A stretch of 64,000 nt of DNA from Telopea speciosissima (GCF_018873765.1 NC_057926.1:48785043-48849042); one strand, 5' to 3'. Counted from the stretch's first letter, positions 14,601 through 25,903 are shown. Made by a program: numbers and translations. The notes: a model not told the origin generated them from the sequence alone.

Positions 14601-17600
14601 TCAATGGGAACAACTTTCCGACCTGGCATCGCGCCATGTTAATGGCCCTTGAAGCAAAAACAAGAACCCGCGAAATAATTCTAAGGGCACTTTCACACCT
14701 CGCGGCAATACTGCCCCACCCATGGCTGCAACCGTGACAACAGGACCACCTGCTTCGATCTCAGGGCCCACGCTGCCTGCTGACCAGATTCAACAACTTC
14801 TAGCATTGCTCCCTGTTGGTAATTCCCATCCCCTGGAAAATGTTGCAGGTAAGATTTCCATTAATTCTTCAATTGGAACCGCCCCATGGATCATCGATTC
14901 AGGGGCTACTGATCACATTTGTTCCGATTTGACTCTCTTTTCACAAGTTTCAGTCCCACCTAATTTATTACCTATTACTTTGCCTAACGGCACTCACACA
15001 CCGGTCGTTAAAATTGGCACTATTTGTTTGTCTCCGTTGATTACCCTTGAAAATGTTCTATATGTTCTGACATTTAATTACAATCTTCTTTCTATTCCTA
15101 AATTTACTTCTAATACTTCTTGTGAAGTACTAATTTCCAAACTTTCTTGCATTTTTCAGGTCCCACGTTCGAAGACGATTATTGCGAGGGGTAAACGACA
15201 TGGAGATCTTTACTTTCTGGACCTTCACAGTCCATCTGTCGCTACTGCTAATCATAAAATATTGGACCTTTGGCACTGCCGCCTAGGTCACCTTGGTTCA
15301 TCCATTTTATCTTCTTTGAAACATTTGGACTCTAATATTAATTTTCATAAGGATTGTTCATGTATTGTTTGCCCTATGGCAAAACAAACACGCTTACCAT
15401 TTCCAAATAGCTCTATTTCAACTACATCTATTTTTGATATGATACATCTTGACGTTTGGGGATCGTATAGAACTCCAACCTTATCCGGGGCACGTTATTT
15501 TCTAACCATTGTGGATGATTTTTCTAGAACAACTTGGGTTTATCTTATGCAGCACAAATCTGAAGTTCCTTTGTTGATCCAATCTTTTTTTTCAATGGTT
15601 GCAACACAATTTGGCATCCAAATTAAAATCTTTCGGTCCGATCAAGGGACAGAATTTTTAAACCACCCTACATTTCAACATCTACAAACCTTAGGGGTTC
15701 TCGACCAATACAGTTGTGTTGCCACACCATAGCAAAATAGTGTGGCGGAACGCAAGCACCGCCACTTTCTCAATGTGGCTCGTGCTTTGCGCTTCCAAGC
15801 CCATTTACCCATTAAATTTTGGGGTGACTGCATCCCAACAGCCACCTATTTAATTAACCGTTTACCTACCTCTGTTTTTCAAGGAAAAACCCCATATGAA
15901 TTACTTTTTGGTAAACGGCCTTTTTTTTCCAACCTAAGGGTTTTTGGGTGCCTATGCTTCGCAAGAAACACTTCACCTGCTCATAAGTTTGATAAACGTG
16001 CCTCCCCGGGAGTTTTTATCGGTTACCCATTCGGGCAAAAGGGGTATCGTGTCTATGATCTTCAAACAGGAAAAATCATAATTTCTCGGGATGTCACATT
16101 TCATGAACATGTATTTCCTTTTGAAAAAATTTCAGATTCCACCGAGCAATCGGTGCGCCCTCTTCTACCCATTGGTAATGAGGAGGATGAGTAATGTAGT
16201 CCTAGAATAGGAAATAATCCTACTAGGAGCCAGGTAGAATCAAGCTCTGGTTAAGCCTGCTGTTTAGGGCTGATTAGGGGCTGTTTTAGGGCCAAATTAG
16301 GGTTTAGGATGGGAATTTGGGAATGGGGTTTATAGGGTTTTAATCTGCAGGTTTAGAGGGTCATTATGATATAAAAATATCTGGATTTGGTTAGGTTTCA
16401 AAATTCTGCAGATTTAGGGTTAGGGTTCCGGGTTTTTAAAATTAGGAAAATAGCCAAAACTGGGGTTTACAGTAGGATTCAGGGGCAGGGCTTAAGGTCG
16501 AGTGTTAGAGGGACTAGGGGGAAGGTTCGGCTGCAGCAGGGAGGTTTTCTGATGGCTGAATATGTCCCAGCAGAAAATTAGGGTTTTTTAGGGTTTGAAG
16601 GATAAGAGGGATTTTAGGGTTTGGCTGGACAGAATGGGCAGCAAGTCTGGTCGAGTGGGGGAGATGGTATGGGAAGGCTGTGCTCTGATTTTGGTGTAAA
16701 ACAGAGGTAGGATGATGGCTGGATAATGCCTAGATGATCTAGGGTTTTGGAAATTCAAATAGAAAAACAAGAGGGATCGAATGGGGGAGGGAAGGAAACT
16801 AAAAACAGAAATTTAAATCTCAACTTACTATAGGATTCCACCGGCAGCAAGTTAAGGGATGAAGGATGAAATCACCTTCGAAGAGAGACCCTCCCAGCCA
16901 TCACAGCGTAAGGAGTCGCAGGATTCCACCCACCCTTCCACCTTGATGTACCCACAAGGATGCAAACACTCTTGAAGAGCAAGGAGCAGCAGCAGCAGTC
17001 AGCCAGCAGCAGAAAACAGTCTTTTAATTCCAATTTCAATTGTGGGGGAGCCTACCACGATCTCTTATATTTATAATAAGGCCATAGGCTAATTCCTACT
17101 ACAAATTAAATGCCTCTCCTTCACAAAAACGTGGAAGGGAGAGGTTTAAGTCTAATTAATTACTTAAAACAGTATAATGACTTAACTACCCCTACTAACT
17201 TAAAAATAAAAGAATCTAACTTAGAACAATTAACTTAAGTGAAGATTCCATACTAGCCAATAGGATATAAGAACCTATTAGCCAATGGGAACATTTCACT
17301 TAAATTAGACCAATTGAACCAATTGGATGCAACCAATTTAAGCCGGTTCAATCTAAAAAACAGAAAAATAACTATGGAAAAATAGAAATCCTAGCCTACG
17401 GCTCCCTATTTAAACCCTAAGTTTAGGGTTTCTTCTTCTTCTTCTTCCTTCTTGGAGCTGCATCAATGAGGCTCTAGCTCCATTAACCAACAAACTACCT
17501 GTCCCACCTCCCATTGCGCCTTCTAGTCCACCATCACCACTACCACCACCCACCACCGACCCTTCACCACCTCCTGCTCCACCACCACCCCCAACCGTAC

Positions 17601-20600
17601 CACCACTTGCACCAACAAATCCTAGACCGCAACGGATTAGACTCAAGCCCAAACACCTCAATGATTATCAATGCTCGTTTACATACTCGCAATTGCCGTC
17701 TTCAACAACGGTCCAAGGTACCTCTCATCCACTTCATCCTTACTTACAATACAATCATTTTTCCACAAAACATATTGCTTTCCTTTCCTCTTTGATTAGT
17801 ACCACAGAACTTGTTACATTTACAGAGGCAATGAAATACCCGCAATGGCGCGATACAATGAAGGCAGAAATTTTGGCTCTCTCTGAAAATCAGACATGGT
17901 CCCTAGTCCCATTACCGCCTGGCAAGAAACCCATTGGATCAAAATGGGTGTACAAAATCAAACGGCGTTATGATGGTTCAATCGAACGCTACAAGGCTCG
18001 CTTAGTGGCTAAGGGTTACAATCAAGTGGAAGGTATTGATTACACCGATACCTTTGCACCTGTCGCAAAACTAGTAACAGTTCGCACCCTCATTGCCTTA
18101 GCAGCTGTGAAAAGATGGGTCCTTCACCAAATGGACATTCATAATGCATTTCTACATGGGGATCTCAACGAAGATGTCTATATGACACCCCCCCGGGCTA
18201 TCGTCGAAAGGGGGAGACCCTTGTTTGCAAGCTCCAAAAATCTCTACATGGCTTGAAACAAGCGTCTCGACAATAGTTCTCCAAATTTTCAACGGCTCTA
18301 CTCACATTTGGATTCTCCCAATCAAAGGCAGACAATTCCTTATTTATTTTGAACCAAGACACCAAAAGTGTCTACATTCTGCTCTACGTAGACGACATTA
18401 TCATCACTGGCACAGATAGCACCTTGATCGACACAGTGAAAAACTTTCTCTTCAACAATTTTCACATCAAGGACCTTGGCCCGTTAAAATTCTTCTTGGG
18501 CATTGAAGTTGCCAGAGCACACCAAGGGATTTACCTCTCACAGCGGAAATATGCCTTAGACATCCTTCAAGACAGTGGTTTCACTGGAACTCGGCGATTG
18601 ACACCCCTATGGAGCTCAACTTGCGTCTCACGATTCCCAAGGAGAGCTCCTCATGAACGCTTCTTATCGCAGCTTGTTGGGCGATTAATATATCTCACAA
18701 GAATGAGATCGGATATCACTCACACTGTCAATATTCTAAGCCGTTCATGCATGCTCCTCGGCAACCCCATTTAGATGCCACGCACAAGTTCTGCGGTTCT
18801 TGAAAGCCACCCAGGCCAGGGAATTTTTTTCCCAATACCGAGCTCAATATTAGTGGTTCTGTGACTCGGACTAGGCAACTTGCCCCATGACCCGGCCGAT
18901 CCATGACAAGCTCACGCATATTTCTTGGATCCGGCCCAATCTCTTGGAAGACCAAGAAACAAACCACCTGTCTCACGTAGTTCGGCGGAAGCGAATATAG
19001 GGCCATGGGCTGCGCAACCTGCGAACTCACCTGGATATCCTATCTACTACATGATTTGGGCATTGTTCCTACCTCACCAATCCCATTATCTTTGTGACAA
19101 TCGGGCCATTCACATCGCCTTGAATCCGTTTTTCATGAGCGTCGAAGCATATCGAGATTGATTGCCATGTTGTTCGTGACAAACTCCAACAAGGCTTTCT
19201 CCGTCCGGCAAAGATTGCAAGCTCCGCCCAAATTGCCGATCTCTTTACCAAATCACTTGGTCGGGAACAATTCAACGGTCTTGCTTCCAAGTTGGGCGTT
19301 TGTAACCTACACGCTCCAACTTGAGGGGGAGTATTACCGTATGAGTCTTCATAATCTGCTGACTAAGATGATTGATTGTATATTCATTGTATAGCTTGAT
19401 TCTAGGCCTAGGATAGTTGAGAATAACTTGATCTTAGGAATCATGTTGATTGTATATTCATTGTATAGCTTGATCCTAGGACTATGTTGGGTATTTGAAT
19501 TTTGTATCTCTTGTATATATGGACACCTCCATATCAATAGAAAGTAACCTATTCCATTCAAATCCTTGTCTTTAGTATTTCCATATTATACAACTTTAAT
19601 AAGTTGACTGCTGTAAATTATTGTGGATTTAATTGGGACTGGGTTAACCCTAACCTAGTCTTACATTACCAGAATTTCCACTTAATTACAGCATTACCAT
19701 TATATTCCTATACTTGGATTCTTGTCATCTGAGTGGTGGCCCATAGCAAACCCAATTAGGGTTTCCAAACTCCAGGTTCCGCATCAGCAAGGCTTGTTTA
19801 ATCTACTGGAAAATTAGGAAGCAGAGGGGAATGAAGGGTGAAAAAGACCTGGCTTCACCACCAAGGCCTGCGGGAAAGACATCACCACCAGTCCCAATGC
19901 AAGGATTCACCACCTTGGAGTTGTTGCTGCTTCACCATAGTAGCCATCAACTTCACATTGAAGAAGACATAAAATAGTATTAGCCAAAATCGTGGGCTGT
20001 AGTAGCCCTCTTGTATTTATAAAATAAGAAGTATGGGTTAGAAAAATAGAAAGTGATTGTTATTAAGTAGCTTTAAAAGATGGCGTACCCAGTGCACAAG
20101 GCTCCCGCCATTGCGGGGTCTGGGGAGGGTCATAATGTATGCAGCCTTACCTCCGCTTCATGGAGAGGCTGTTTCCAGACTCGAAAGCACGACCACTAGG
20201 TCACAATAGAGCAACCTTACCATTTCGCCAAGATCCACCCTCTATTGCTACTTCGTAAAGCATTAAAAGATGAGTTATGGTCTTCTAACTGATGCAGATT
20301 CATCACCCAAATGGGCTTATTTTATTAGGAATAAGTCTAGGGTTGGGATACATACATGTTGGGCCTTTGTTCCCAAGGGTTTTCTATGTATTAGGCCACT
20401 TTAGTGGGCCTGAAATAGGGGTATATAGGTTGCATACGGGATTAGCCCAATACTTAAGTCTTATTTTTGTGTTTTTAATTGAACCGGTTTAAATTGGGTG
20501 CATCCAATTGGTTCAATTGGTCTAATTTAAGTGAAGTGATCCTATTGGCTATGAGGTTCTTATATCCTATTGGCTACTAGGGAATCTTCTTTATTTTAAG

Positions 20601-23600
20601 TAGTTTAAGTTGTTTTAAGTCATTAGGACTCTATTTTGAGTCTATTTGAGTTTCCTAGTCAGTTTAAGTTGCCTAATAGGTTAGGAATAAAGTTAAGCCA
20701 TTCCTTTTTAGTGTCTAAGTCTATTTTTGAGTCTTCTATATAAGTTTGTAAGGGAGGCCAGCATTGAACACGAATTTGATTAATAAAAAAGCTTTTGTTT
20801 GCTGCCATAGCTGCTGCTCTGCTCTGTTGAGTGTTGCCTTGTGAGTAATATCAAGGTTGCCTTGTGTGTAATATCAAGGTGAAGGGATTGGTGGACTCCG
20901 ATCGACTCCTTGCATCTTGTAGATCGGGAGGTTTTTTCTTCAATTCAAGCTTCTTCAAGCTGCTGCCTTATATCTGCATTATAGTAAGTTTCTTGCTGCC
21001 CTTTGCTCCCTCTTACACAAACCTGATCTATACTCTTCTTCCATCACCATTAAACCTCACTCAAACCTCCATTAAACCTACAACTTAATTCTGCCCCTAT
21101 AGCAGAATTTGAAACCTTATCCAAACCCTAGCCTCTTTACATCATTAGAACCCCCTAAGCCTGCTTATTAAAACCCTATAAGCCTTTTTCCTAGATTCTG
21201 CCCCTAAACCCTAGATCCCACAAACAGCCCATTTTCATAAGGCATCCTACCCAAAACCCTAGATTTCCAACTTCATCCAAATCAAACCAAATTTACATTA
21301 ATAGACTCCTAAAAATCTGCACATCATTACCAAATAAAACCCTAGCTTGAAACCCTAACTATAGCCCTAATTCTGCCCTAATCAGCCTAAGCTGTCCCAA
21401 TCAGCCAGCCTTGTTAAGTGATCCTATTACCGTGGCTCCTAGTGGGACTATTCCTACCTAGGACTACATTACTAACATTTCTCAAGCAACAAGCAGCACC
21501 TGTTTGCCCATCCAACTCCTCTCTTTAACTGATCTATAGTAAAATCCATGTCAAGCACACCCACCCAGCAGGTGGGCCCAACCCTAACAGAGGCATGAAC
21601 AAGCCAAGAACTAATGCAGCCCCTAAGCCTTCCCCACCCCCCAAAGAATAAAAATTAAACCAAATACATATGCAACAAAGCTAACACAATCTGATGCAGG
21701 GCCATCGGCAGCCCTTGCCAAGCCCAGCCCAGGCCCAGTCAAGCACCCCACGAGGTACCAGCTTAGGCCCAGGCCCAGGCCCAGGCCTCCTTGGCCCCCT
21801 AACTAAGCCTGCAGCCCAGGAGAACCAGACCAAGTCCAGACCTTGTGTTGTTTGGCCAGGCCTAGCCAAGAACTAATACAGCCCCTAGTTAGGTGTCTTT
21901 TCATGTTCCTAGGCAGTTTTAATGTTTTCTTTAATTATTTTTGTTTGTAGTTCCTATGTCTTGGGAACATTTTTCTATTTCTTGGTTTTAGTTTCTAGGT
22001 CTAGGTTTTATTTTCTATGCATTGGTTTTTGTTTTCTAGGTGTGGGAATTCCATCTAATTTGGGAATTCCAACAGTTTCTTTATGTCAAATACATGTATC
22101 TCAAGAGGATGCTTAGTCTCCTCTTCCCCTATAAATACCAAATCATGGAGGCTGATTCAGCAGCCAGAATTTCAACAAAAAAATAAAAACAGAAATCTTC
22201 TCTTCAAGGACTATATCCTACGGACTCAGGTGGGCTGTGGATTCAACGTTTATATCCAAGGTTGATGTCCTTGGTGGATCTCCAAGAGCTGGGCACTAGT
22301 GGATCTCTAGTTGCCAAATATCTATCTTCATTTACCTTCATCAAGTTCATCACATCAACCACTTCATCCTAAACCTCCAACATCAACAAAAGGTACTTCA
22401 AATCTGAACCTGAACTTCAACCAAGGATCTACCCTACTCAACCTATCTTTATACTATCTAAACCAGTCTATACCAGTTCTATACTTCATATTCAGCCTGT
22501 CCTATACACCTTAACCGAACCAGAACTGGGTGTGTGTTTCCTTCACCAGTGGGAACCCGGTTGCTTGAATATTAGTCTTGCATCACAATCAACCCATGCC
22601 AGTCCTCTTCATAGTAGGAGGGACTAAGCAAAAGCAGAAGGTGGAGGAGAACACCATTAGATTCCCCTAACAAAACTGGTCAACCAGACAGCAGAAAACA
22701 AAACTTCCACTAGACAAATATCTTAGTGTAAGAAACAGAAATACACACCAACCAGGGTTGACTACAGAAAACTAATATAAATGGATCAGCTCCTTCCCCT
22801 TCCTCTTTGGCCTTCTCCCTACCCTTTGGATTATTTACCCTATGCTTATTGTCAGCTCCACATTCATCCATTATAGAAAACCCAAACAGTAAGAAACTAG
22901 ACACCAAGTGTTATCAACGAATGACAGTGAGAAACTTGATAAATACCTTTTCAAGGATGCACATGCCTTCTTTCGTGGCACTTTTCTCCCGCTCTGACAA
23001 GGGGGAAAAAGATGTTTCAGTTCCATAAGGAATAGGAAAGAAAATACATGTCCGTGTCAAGATTAACCCTTTCCACATGCCGGAGGTCCACGTCAAAAAG
23101 GGTTTTAGAGATTAAAAAGGCAAGTATTGCTTACATCAAGACACCACAGCATGTAATTGTAACTCAAAATAAAGGCAATAATATGCAACAAAACAAAGGG
23201 ATTCTGTGAATGCAACAGGATGGATGAGAAATGCTCTTGGCCAGCTGTGAAGACACTCCCACTTGATTAGATGCATTCAACACCTCTATTATACATTAAC
23301 CACATGTTCCATAGGAAGCCTAAATGTGCCAACCATGTGCCAGGTAATTTGGAAAAACAAGGGGTAGTCCATCCAAGGATGTGTTTTGGAGATGAATTAC
23401 CTTGTGAGTTATAACTTTTTTGAGTAGAGAATTCCTTGTACTAATATGTTCTTGAGTCAGCTAGTTAAGCTGCGGCCTGTTCAAGCATTGTACTTCTATG
23501 TCTCTCCTCATCCATAAAGTGCTACACATATAAGAGCTAAATTTACTTGCTACTTATTACTGATTCTAAGCTTACTAAGTAACATAACAAACTCATCTAT

Positions 23601-24375
23601 CAATCACCCATTTACTAAAACATGTAACCATGAATCATTAAAAGCATACTCATCATGCTATCTGAAAAAACTCAATAAAGTCCATCCCAACTATCAAATG
23701 TTTAGAATAAAATGAAAATTAGAAAAGCCCATTTTCTCATAAACAAAGAGTTAGTGACCTAAATAAAGAAGCAAAGAATGTGCAGCGTTGAGAATTATCC
23801 TTGCAGATTGTAATTAGATTGATGTGGTTGTATCAGACAGCTGATACTGAGAAGGTTTTTTACTAAATTAGTAGTGGCTAAAGCTAATACAAAATTTGAA
23901 GATGAAGATACAGACACAACACCTGCATATAATATTAAAATTAAAATAAGTTCTCTAATCCTGCAGAAAAGAGTTTCGTCTACAAAACGTGTAATACCCT
24001 CACTGAATTTCATTAATGGTAATTCAGCCATATAACAAACTAGAAAAGGAACCAAACTCCACTTTATGAATAGAAACCAAATCCCAATGAACTAATTAGA
24101 TTAGCATAACTATAAAACACAAAAAAACACAGTTGTGTAAGGGTAGTGTAACAATAACAGTTTCGAATCAAGGTGAAGAACATACTAATGGGGCAGGTGA
24201 TGAGGAACCCAGAATGGAAATTCTCGAGAAGCGAAGATGGAGCATTGTAGTTGAAGCGAGGAAGGTTAATCACAGCTGAGTGCTGCTCCCAGGGGGTTAG
24301 TATTAGACCCTCTGTTTTTTCTTGCCCTGATACTAATGGCTGTGGTGCTTCTACATTTTCTTCTTCTTCAGCCAT
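3050..24375 (-). CDS. THUMP domain-containing protein (THUMPD1/Tan1-like tRNA acetylation adaptor), 7 exons, 347 aa
   Basis: Exons in transcription order: 24375-24186, 22993-22947, 9804-9657, 9536-9338, 6655-6526, 3554-3381, 3205-3050. All introns are GT-AG and the phases join cleanly (1,044 bp including TGA). The ATG at 24375 has a strong context (A at -3, G at +4); an in-frame upstream GTG is not needed. Recognisable blocks are [16 protein letters not shown] across exons 1-2, [10 protein letters not shown] in exon 4, [15 protein letters not shown] in exon 5, [13 protein letters not shown] opening exon 6 and [14 protein letters not shown] in exon 7. These match the plant THUMP1 family from memory. 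Family knowledge: Tan1/THUMPD1 binds tRNA and guides the NAT10/Kre33 acetyltransferase to make ac4C at C12 of Leu and Ser tRNAs. The THUMP fold should lie roughly in residues 140-300. No frameshift or stop is seen, so the gene looks functional. Intron 2 (9805-22946) is 13.1 kb and packed with transposons. Confidence 0.93.
4789..4945 (+). mobile_element. Au-type SINE, copy 1, in intron 5 of the THUMP gene
   Basis: Same family as 20083-20262 (CCAGTGCACGAGGGTCCC, GGGAGGGTTATAATGTATG, GAGAGGCTGTTTCC). Flanked by the 13-bp perfect duplication GGGTCAGCAATGG (4776-4788, 4946-4958). Antisense to the host gene. Confidence 0.87.
8312..8449. mobile_element. GC-rich hairpin MITE family G1, copy 1 (THUMP intron 4)
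   Basis: Inverted ends (AAGGAGAAAAGTTCCCCGCA / CATGCAGAGAACGGTTCCCC) around a GC-rich core with CACACCCAGACACATTGGGG. Confidence 0.65.
12829..13336. mobile_element. hAT-like MITE family H2 (GATACCGATA-rich)
   Basis: Ends CATGGTTTTAAGTATC / GATACCAATACTTTAAACCTTG, flanked by the perfect 8-bp duplication GCCATTCC (12821-12828, 13337-13344). It is inserted in the 3' LTR of the gypsy remnant. Confidence 0.85.
14044..14313 (+). repeat. 5' LTR of the copia element
   Basis: 270 bp, ends TATTACCG...CTTTAATA, containing two internal copies of GATTGTATATTCATTGTATA and a TATATA promoter-like stretch. It matches 19332-19601 at 268 of 270 positions by eye. Confidence 0.93.
16192..17465 (-). mobile_element. 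Solo LTR (TGATGCAG family), nested in the copia element
   Basis: A 1,274-bp reverse-oriented copy of the element at 20290-21471, running from TGATGCAGCT at its right end to ACTACATTA at its left. The perfect 5-bp target duplication ATGAG is at 16187-16191 and 17466-17470. Copia coding similarity stops at its left edge and resumes after its right edge. No coding potential is seen. Confidence 0.82.
19332..19601 (+). repeat. 3' LTR of the copia element
   Basis: The near-identical partner of the 5' LTR, preceded by the polypurine tract and followed by the 5-bp target duplication AGTTG. Confidence 0.93.
20083..20262 (+). mobile_element. Au-type SINE, copy 2
   Basis: It contains the Au SINE signature ACCCAGTGCACAAGGC, GGGGAGGGTCATAATGTATG, GAGAGGCTGTTTCC and GACCACTAGGTCACAA. 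A 10-bp target duplication TTAAAAGATG flanks it (20073-20082, 20263-20272). The A- and B-box-like parts of its tRNA-derived head are recognisable. Confidence 0.85.
20290..21471 (+). mobile_element. Solo LTR (TGATGCAG family), copy B
   Basis: 1,182 bp from TGATGCAG to ACTACATTA with the perfect target duplication CTAAC (20285-20289, 21472-21476). It contains a TATA-like CTATATAAG near 20737 and a polyadenylation-like AATAAAAAA near 20783, as expected of an LTR. It is the inverted relative of 16192-17465. Confidence 0.82.
21692..22585 (+). mobile_element. Solo LTR, third member (TGATGCAG...TTGCATCA)
   Basis: 894 bp with inverted ends TGATGCA/TGCATCA and the perfect 5-bp duplication CAATC (21687-21691, 22586-22590). 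A promoter-like CTATAAATACC lies near 22130. The first 200 bp are rich in GGCCCAGG repeats. Its body differs from the other two solo LTRs, so it is a separate family with the same kind of ends. Confidence 0.75.
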
Positions 24376-24475
24376 TTTTCTTGCTTTTGTTAATTCCACA
24401 TTAACCGATAAAAAAGTTGAACACTTTAAGAGAAACAGAAAGGAATCATTAAAGCCGATCCACAGAGCTCTCTGA

Positions 24476-24484
24476 AAACCCTAA
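24476..24484 (-). promoter_or_regulatory. Telo-box (AAACCCTAA) upstream of the THUMP-domain gene
   Basis: A perfect AAACCCTAA lies about 100 bp upstream of the THUMP gene start codon. In plants this element is enriched near the start of ribosomal-protein and other translation genes, which would suit a tRNA-modification factor. The site is read directly; the role is inferred. A 9-mer in a short promoter can occur by chance. Confidence 0.35.
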
Positions 24485-24577
24485 TATTGATTGCAGTTGG
24501 AGAAGGAGAGCAAGTAATACATCGACTGACTAAAATACCCTCCCTTCGATAACAATTACCAAGACTAGCATCGTTTA

Positions 24578-24832
24578 AAATATCAGTATCGGCCTATCCG
24601 TATCACTATTGGCTGAACTTCGATACCGATACTTGGCCGATATATATTATCGTAATGGTTTGTAATATCAGTGTCGCCCTATCCGTATCATTATTGGCTG
24701 AACTTCAATACCGATACTTGGCCAATATATATCATCGTAATGGTTTATAATATCAGTATCAGCCTACCCGTATCACTATTGGCTGAACTTCGATACTGAT
24801 ACTTGGCCGATATTATCGTAATGGCTTGAACT
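24578..24832. repeat. 85-bp tandem repeat, 3 units
   Basis: Three consecutive 85-bp units, each with ATATCAGTATCGGCCTATCC, CTATTGGCTGAACTTC, GATACTTGGCCGATAT and ATCGTAATGG. It lies 200 bp upstream of the THUMP gene start. Its sequence resembles H2-type MITE ends, so it probably grew from a MITE terminus. Confidence 0.85.
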
Positions 24833-25268
24833 TTGTAGTAAAAACAAATTTTAAGAAAAACAAAGGTAAAATCATTTGATACATACCGAAACTGATACTG
24901 AGGAGGGAGGAAAATCTATAAAACCAAGAGAGGGACCATTTTTTTTAACCCAAATATGAAATAAGGAGAAGTCGAACCCTTACACTCAACTAGCATGCCA
25001 CGGACAAACCGAACTACTAGTTAGTTGCACTATGTAGCATACTTGAGTCGTCAAGAAATATCTCTCTTGATAAGCAATCCAAAACCCCTCCCCTTAATTT
25101 TTATAAAGGAGGGGCAGTGTTTTGCATGTGTCCACTTCAATTGCCAACAATTGCCATGTATTTGTTAGCTTTGAGATTGTCAAATTCATGTGCTAATATA
25201 TAATATGAGAGGGTATTACTTATCCACGTCAAAATTATCAAATCATCATTCCATATGGCAGATTTAAG

Positions 25269-25903
25269 TAGGGATGTAAACGGATCGAATTCGGTCGGAT
25301 AGTGGCATTATCATATTCGTATCCGTTTATATTCGGACGGATTCGGATAATATCCTATTGGTATTCGGACGGATTCGGATAATTTTTGGATAATGATTTT
25401 TTGAATACAGGTTCTCCTAAATGGATATGAATACAGATCGAATACGATTTTTCGACTATCCGTTGACATATTTACCTTTTTTATGATGAAGGTTAGGGTT
25501 GAAACTTGAGAGTTCATTTATTAACCTTTCTTCTACTCTTCTTAGTCTTTTATTCTCTTATATTTTTTACTTTTGATTTTTTAATAGATATGTAATTCCA
25601 TGTAGCACATTGCATAAAATAATATATATATAAACTAATAACAAATCTAGAAAAAGAATCACATTATCTTAACTTATAAATTTATAAAAATAAGATAACA
25701 AAATCCAATAAGGTAACTTAAAAGGATAGACAAACACAGAGTTATATTTCAAATATTTTATTATCGTTGGACTGCTAAACGAATCGGATAATAATCAATC
25801 GGATAGGGGGATTATCATATTCGTATCCGATTAGTTTCGAACGGATTCGGATTCTCCTAAACGGATACGAATACGGATTTACGAATATACATTTACATCC
25901 CTA
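25269..25903. mobile_element. hAT-like MITE family H1, copy 2
   Basis: Ends TAGGGATGTAAACGGATCG / CATTTACATCCCTA, 635 bp, with subterminal GGATTCGGATAAT repeats. The 8-bp duplication GATTTAAG / GATTTAGG has one mismatch. Confidence 0.8.

Larger units (their letters stand above)
14044..19601 (+). mobile_element. Ty1/copia LTR retrotransposon fossil with two 270-bp LTRs
   Basis: LTRs are 14044-14313 and 19332-19601, differing at only two positions, so insertion was recent in relative terms. The target duplication AGTTG is at 14039-14043 and 19602-19606. A primer-binding site (TGGTATCAG) follows the first LTR and a purine tract (TTGAGGGGGAG) precedes the second. Parts in order: gag-like start near 14480, protease (DSGATDH) near 14900, GAG pre-integrase and integrase core about 15260-16190, reverse transcriptase about 17820-18780, RNase H remnants to 19300. 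A solo LTR is nested inside (16192-17465). The element is broken, with roughly half a dozen breaks apart from the nested insertion. It lies inside the 3' LTR of an older gypsy element. Confidence 0.93.
10550..19786 (+). mobile_element. Ty3/gypsy-type LTR element remnant, interrupted by younger elements
   Basis: The end of a 5' LTR (about 10550-10608, ending CCGCATCA) is followed by a primer-site-like ATTGGTATCAAAGAC. The internal part (10609-12319) holds a gag-like region and a CCHC-like zinc knuckle ([13 protein letters not shown]) near 11577, then a DTGA protease-like motif. The 3' LTR starts at 12320 (TGATGTAG) and ends at 19786 (GCATCA); it is split by a hAT-like MITE (12829-13336) and by the copia element. 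The two LTR ends share CCCAATTAGGGTTT and TTCCGCATCA. The element is heavily decayed, lacks most of pol and has many breaks; it is clearly older than the copia insertion. Confidence 0.75.

Noticed and set aside
17410-17661. Glycine-rich minus-strand frame
   Set aside because: It is the antisense of the proline-rich linker of the copia polyprotein and of the solo LTR edge.
22710-22907. Charged minus-strand frame ([14 protein letters not shown]) considered as a THUMP exon
   Set aside because: Exon 2 (ending ILEK) joins in phase directly to exon 3 (YVGTLGKK) as in the family; this frame lacks suitable flanking splice sites and family similarity.
24376-24399. N-terminal extension of the THUMP protein (GTG start)
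   Set aside because: It needs a non-ATG start; the ATG at 24375 has a good context and leaves a complete protein.
24578-24832. CRISPR-like regular repeat
   Set aside because: The 85-bp units are contiguous without unique spacers, in a plant genome; it is an ordinary tandem repeat.
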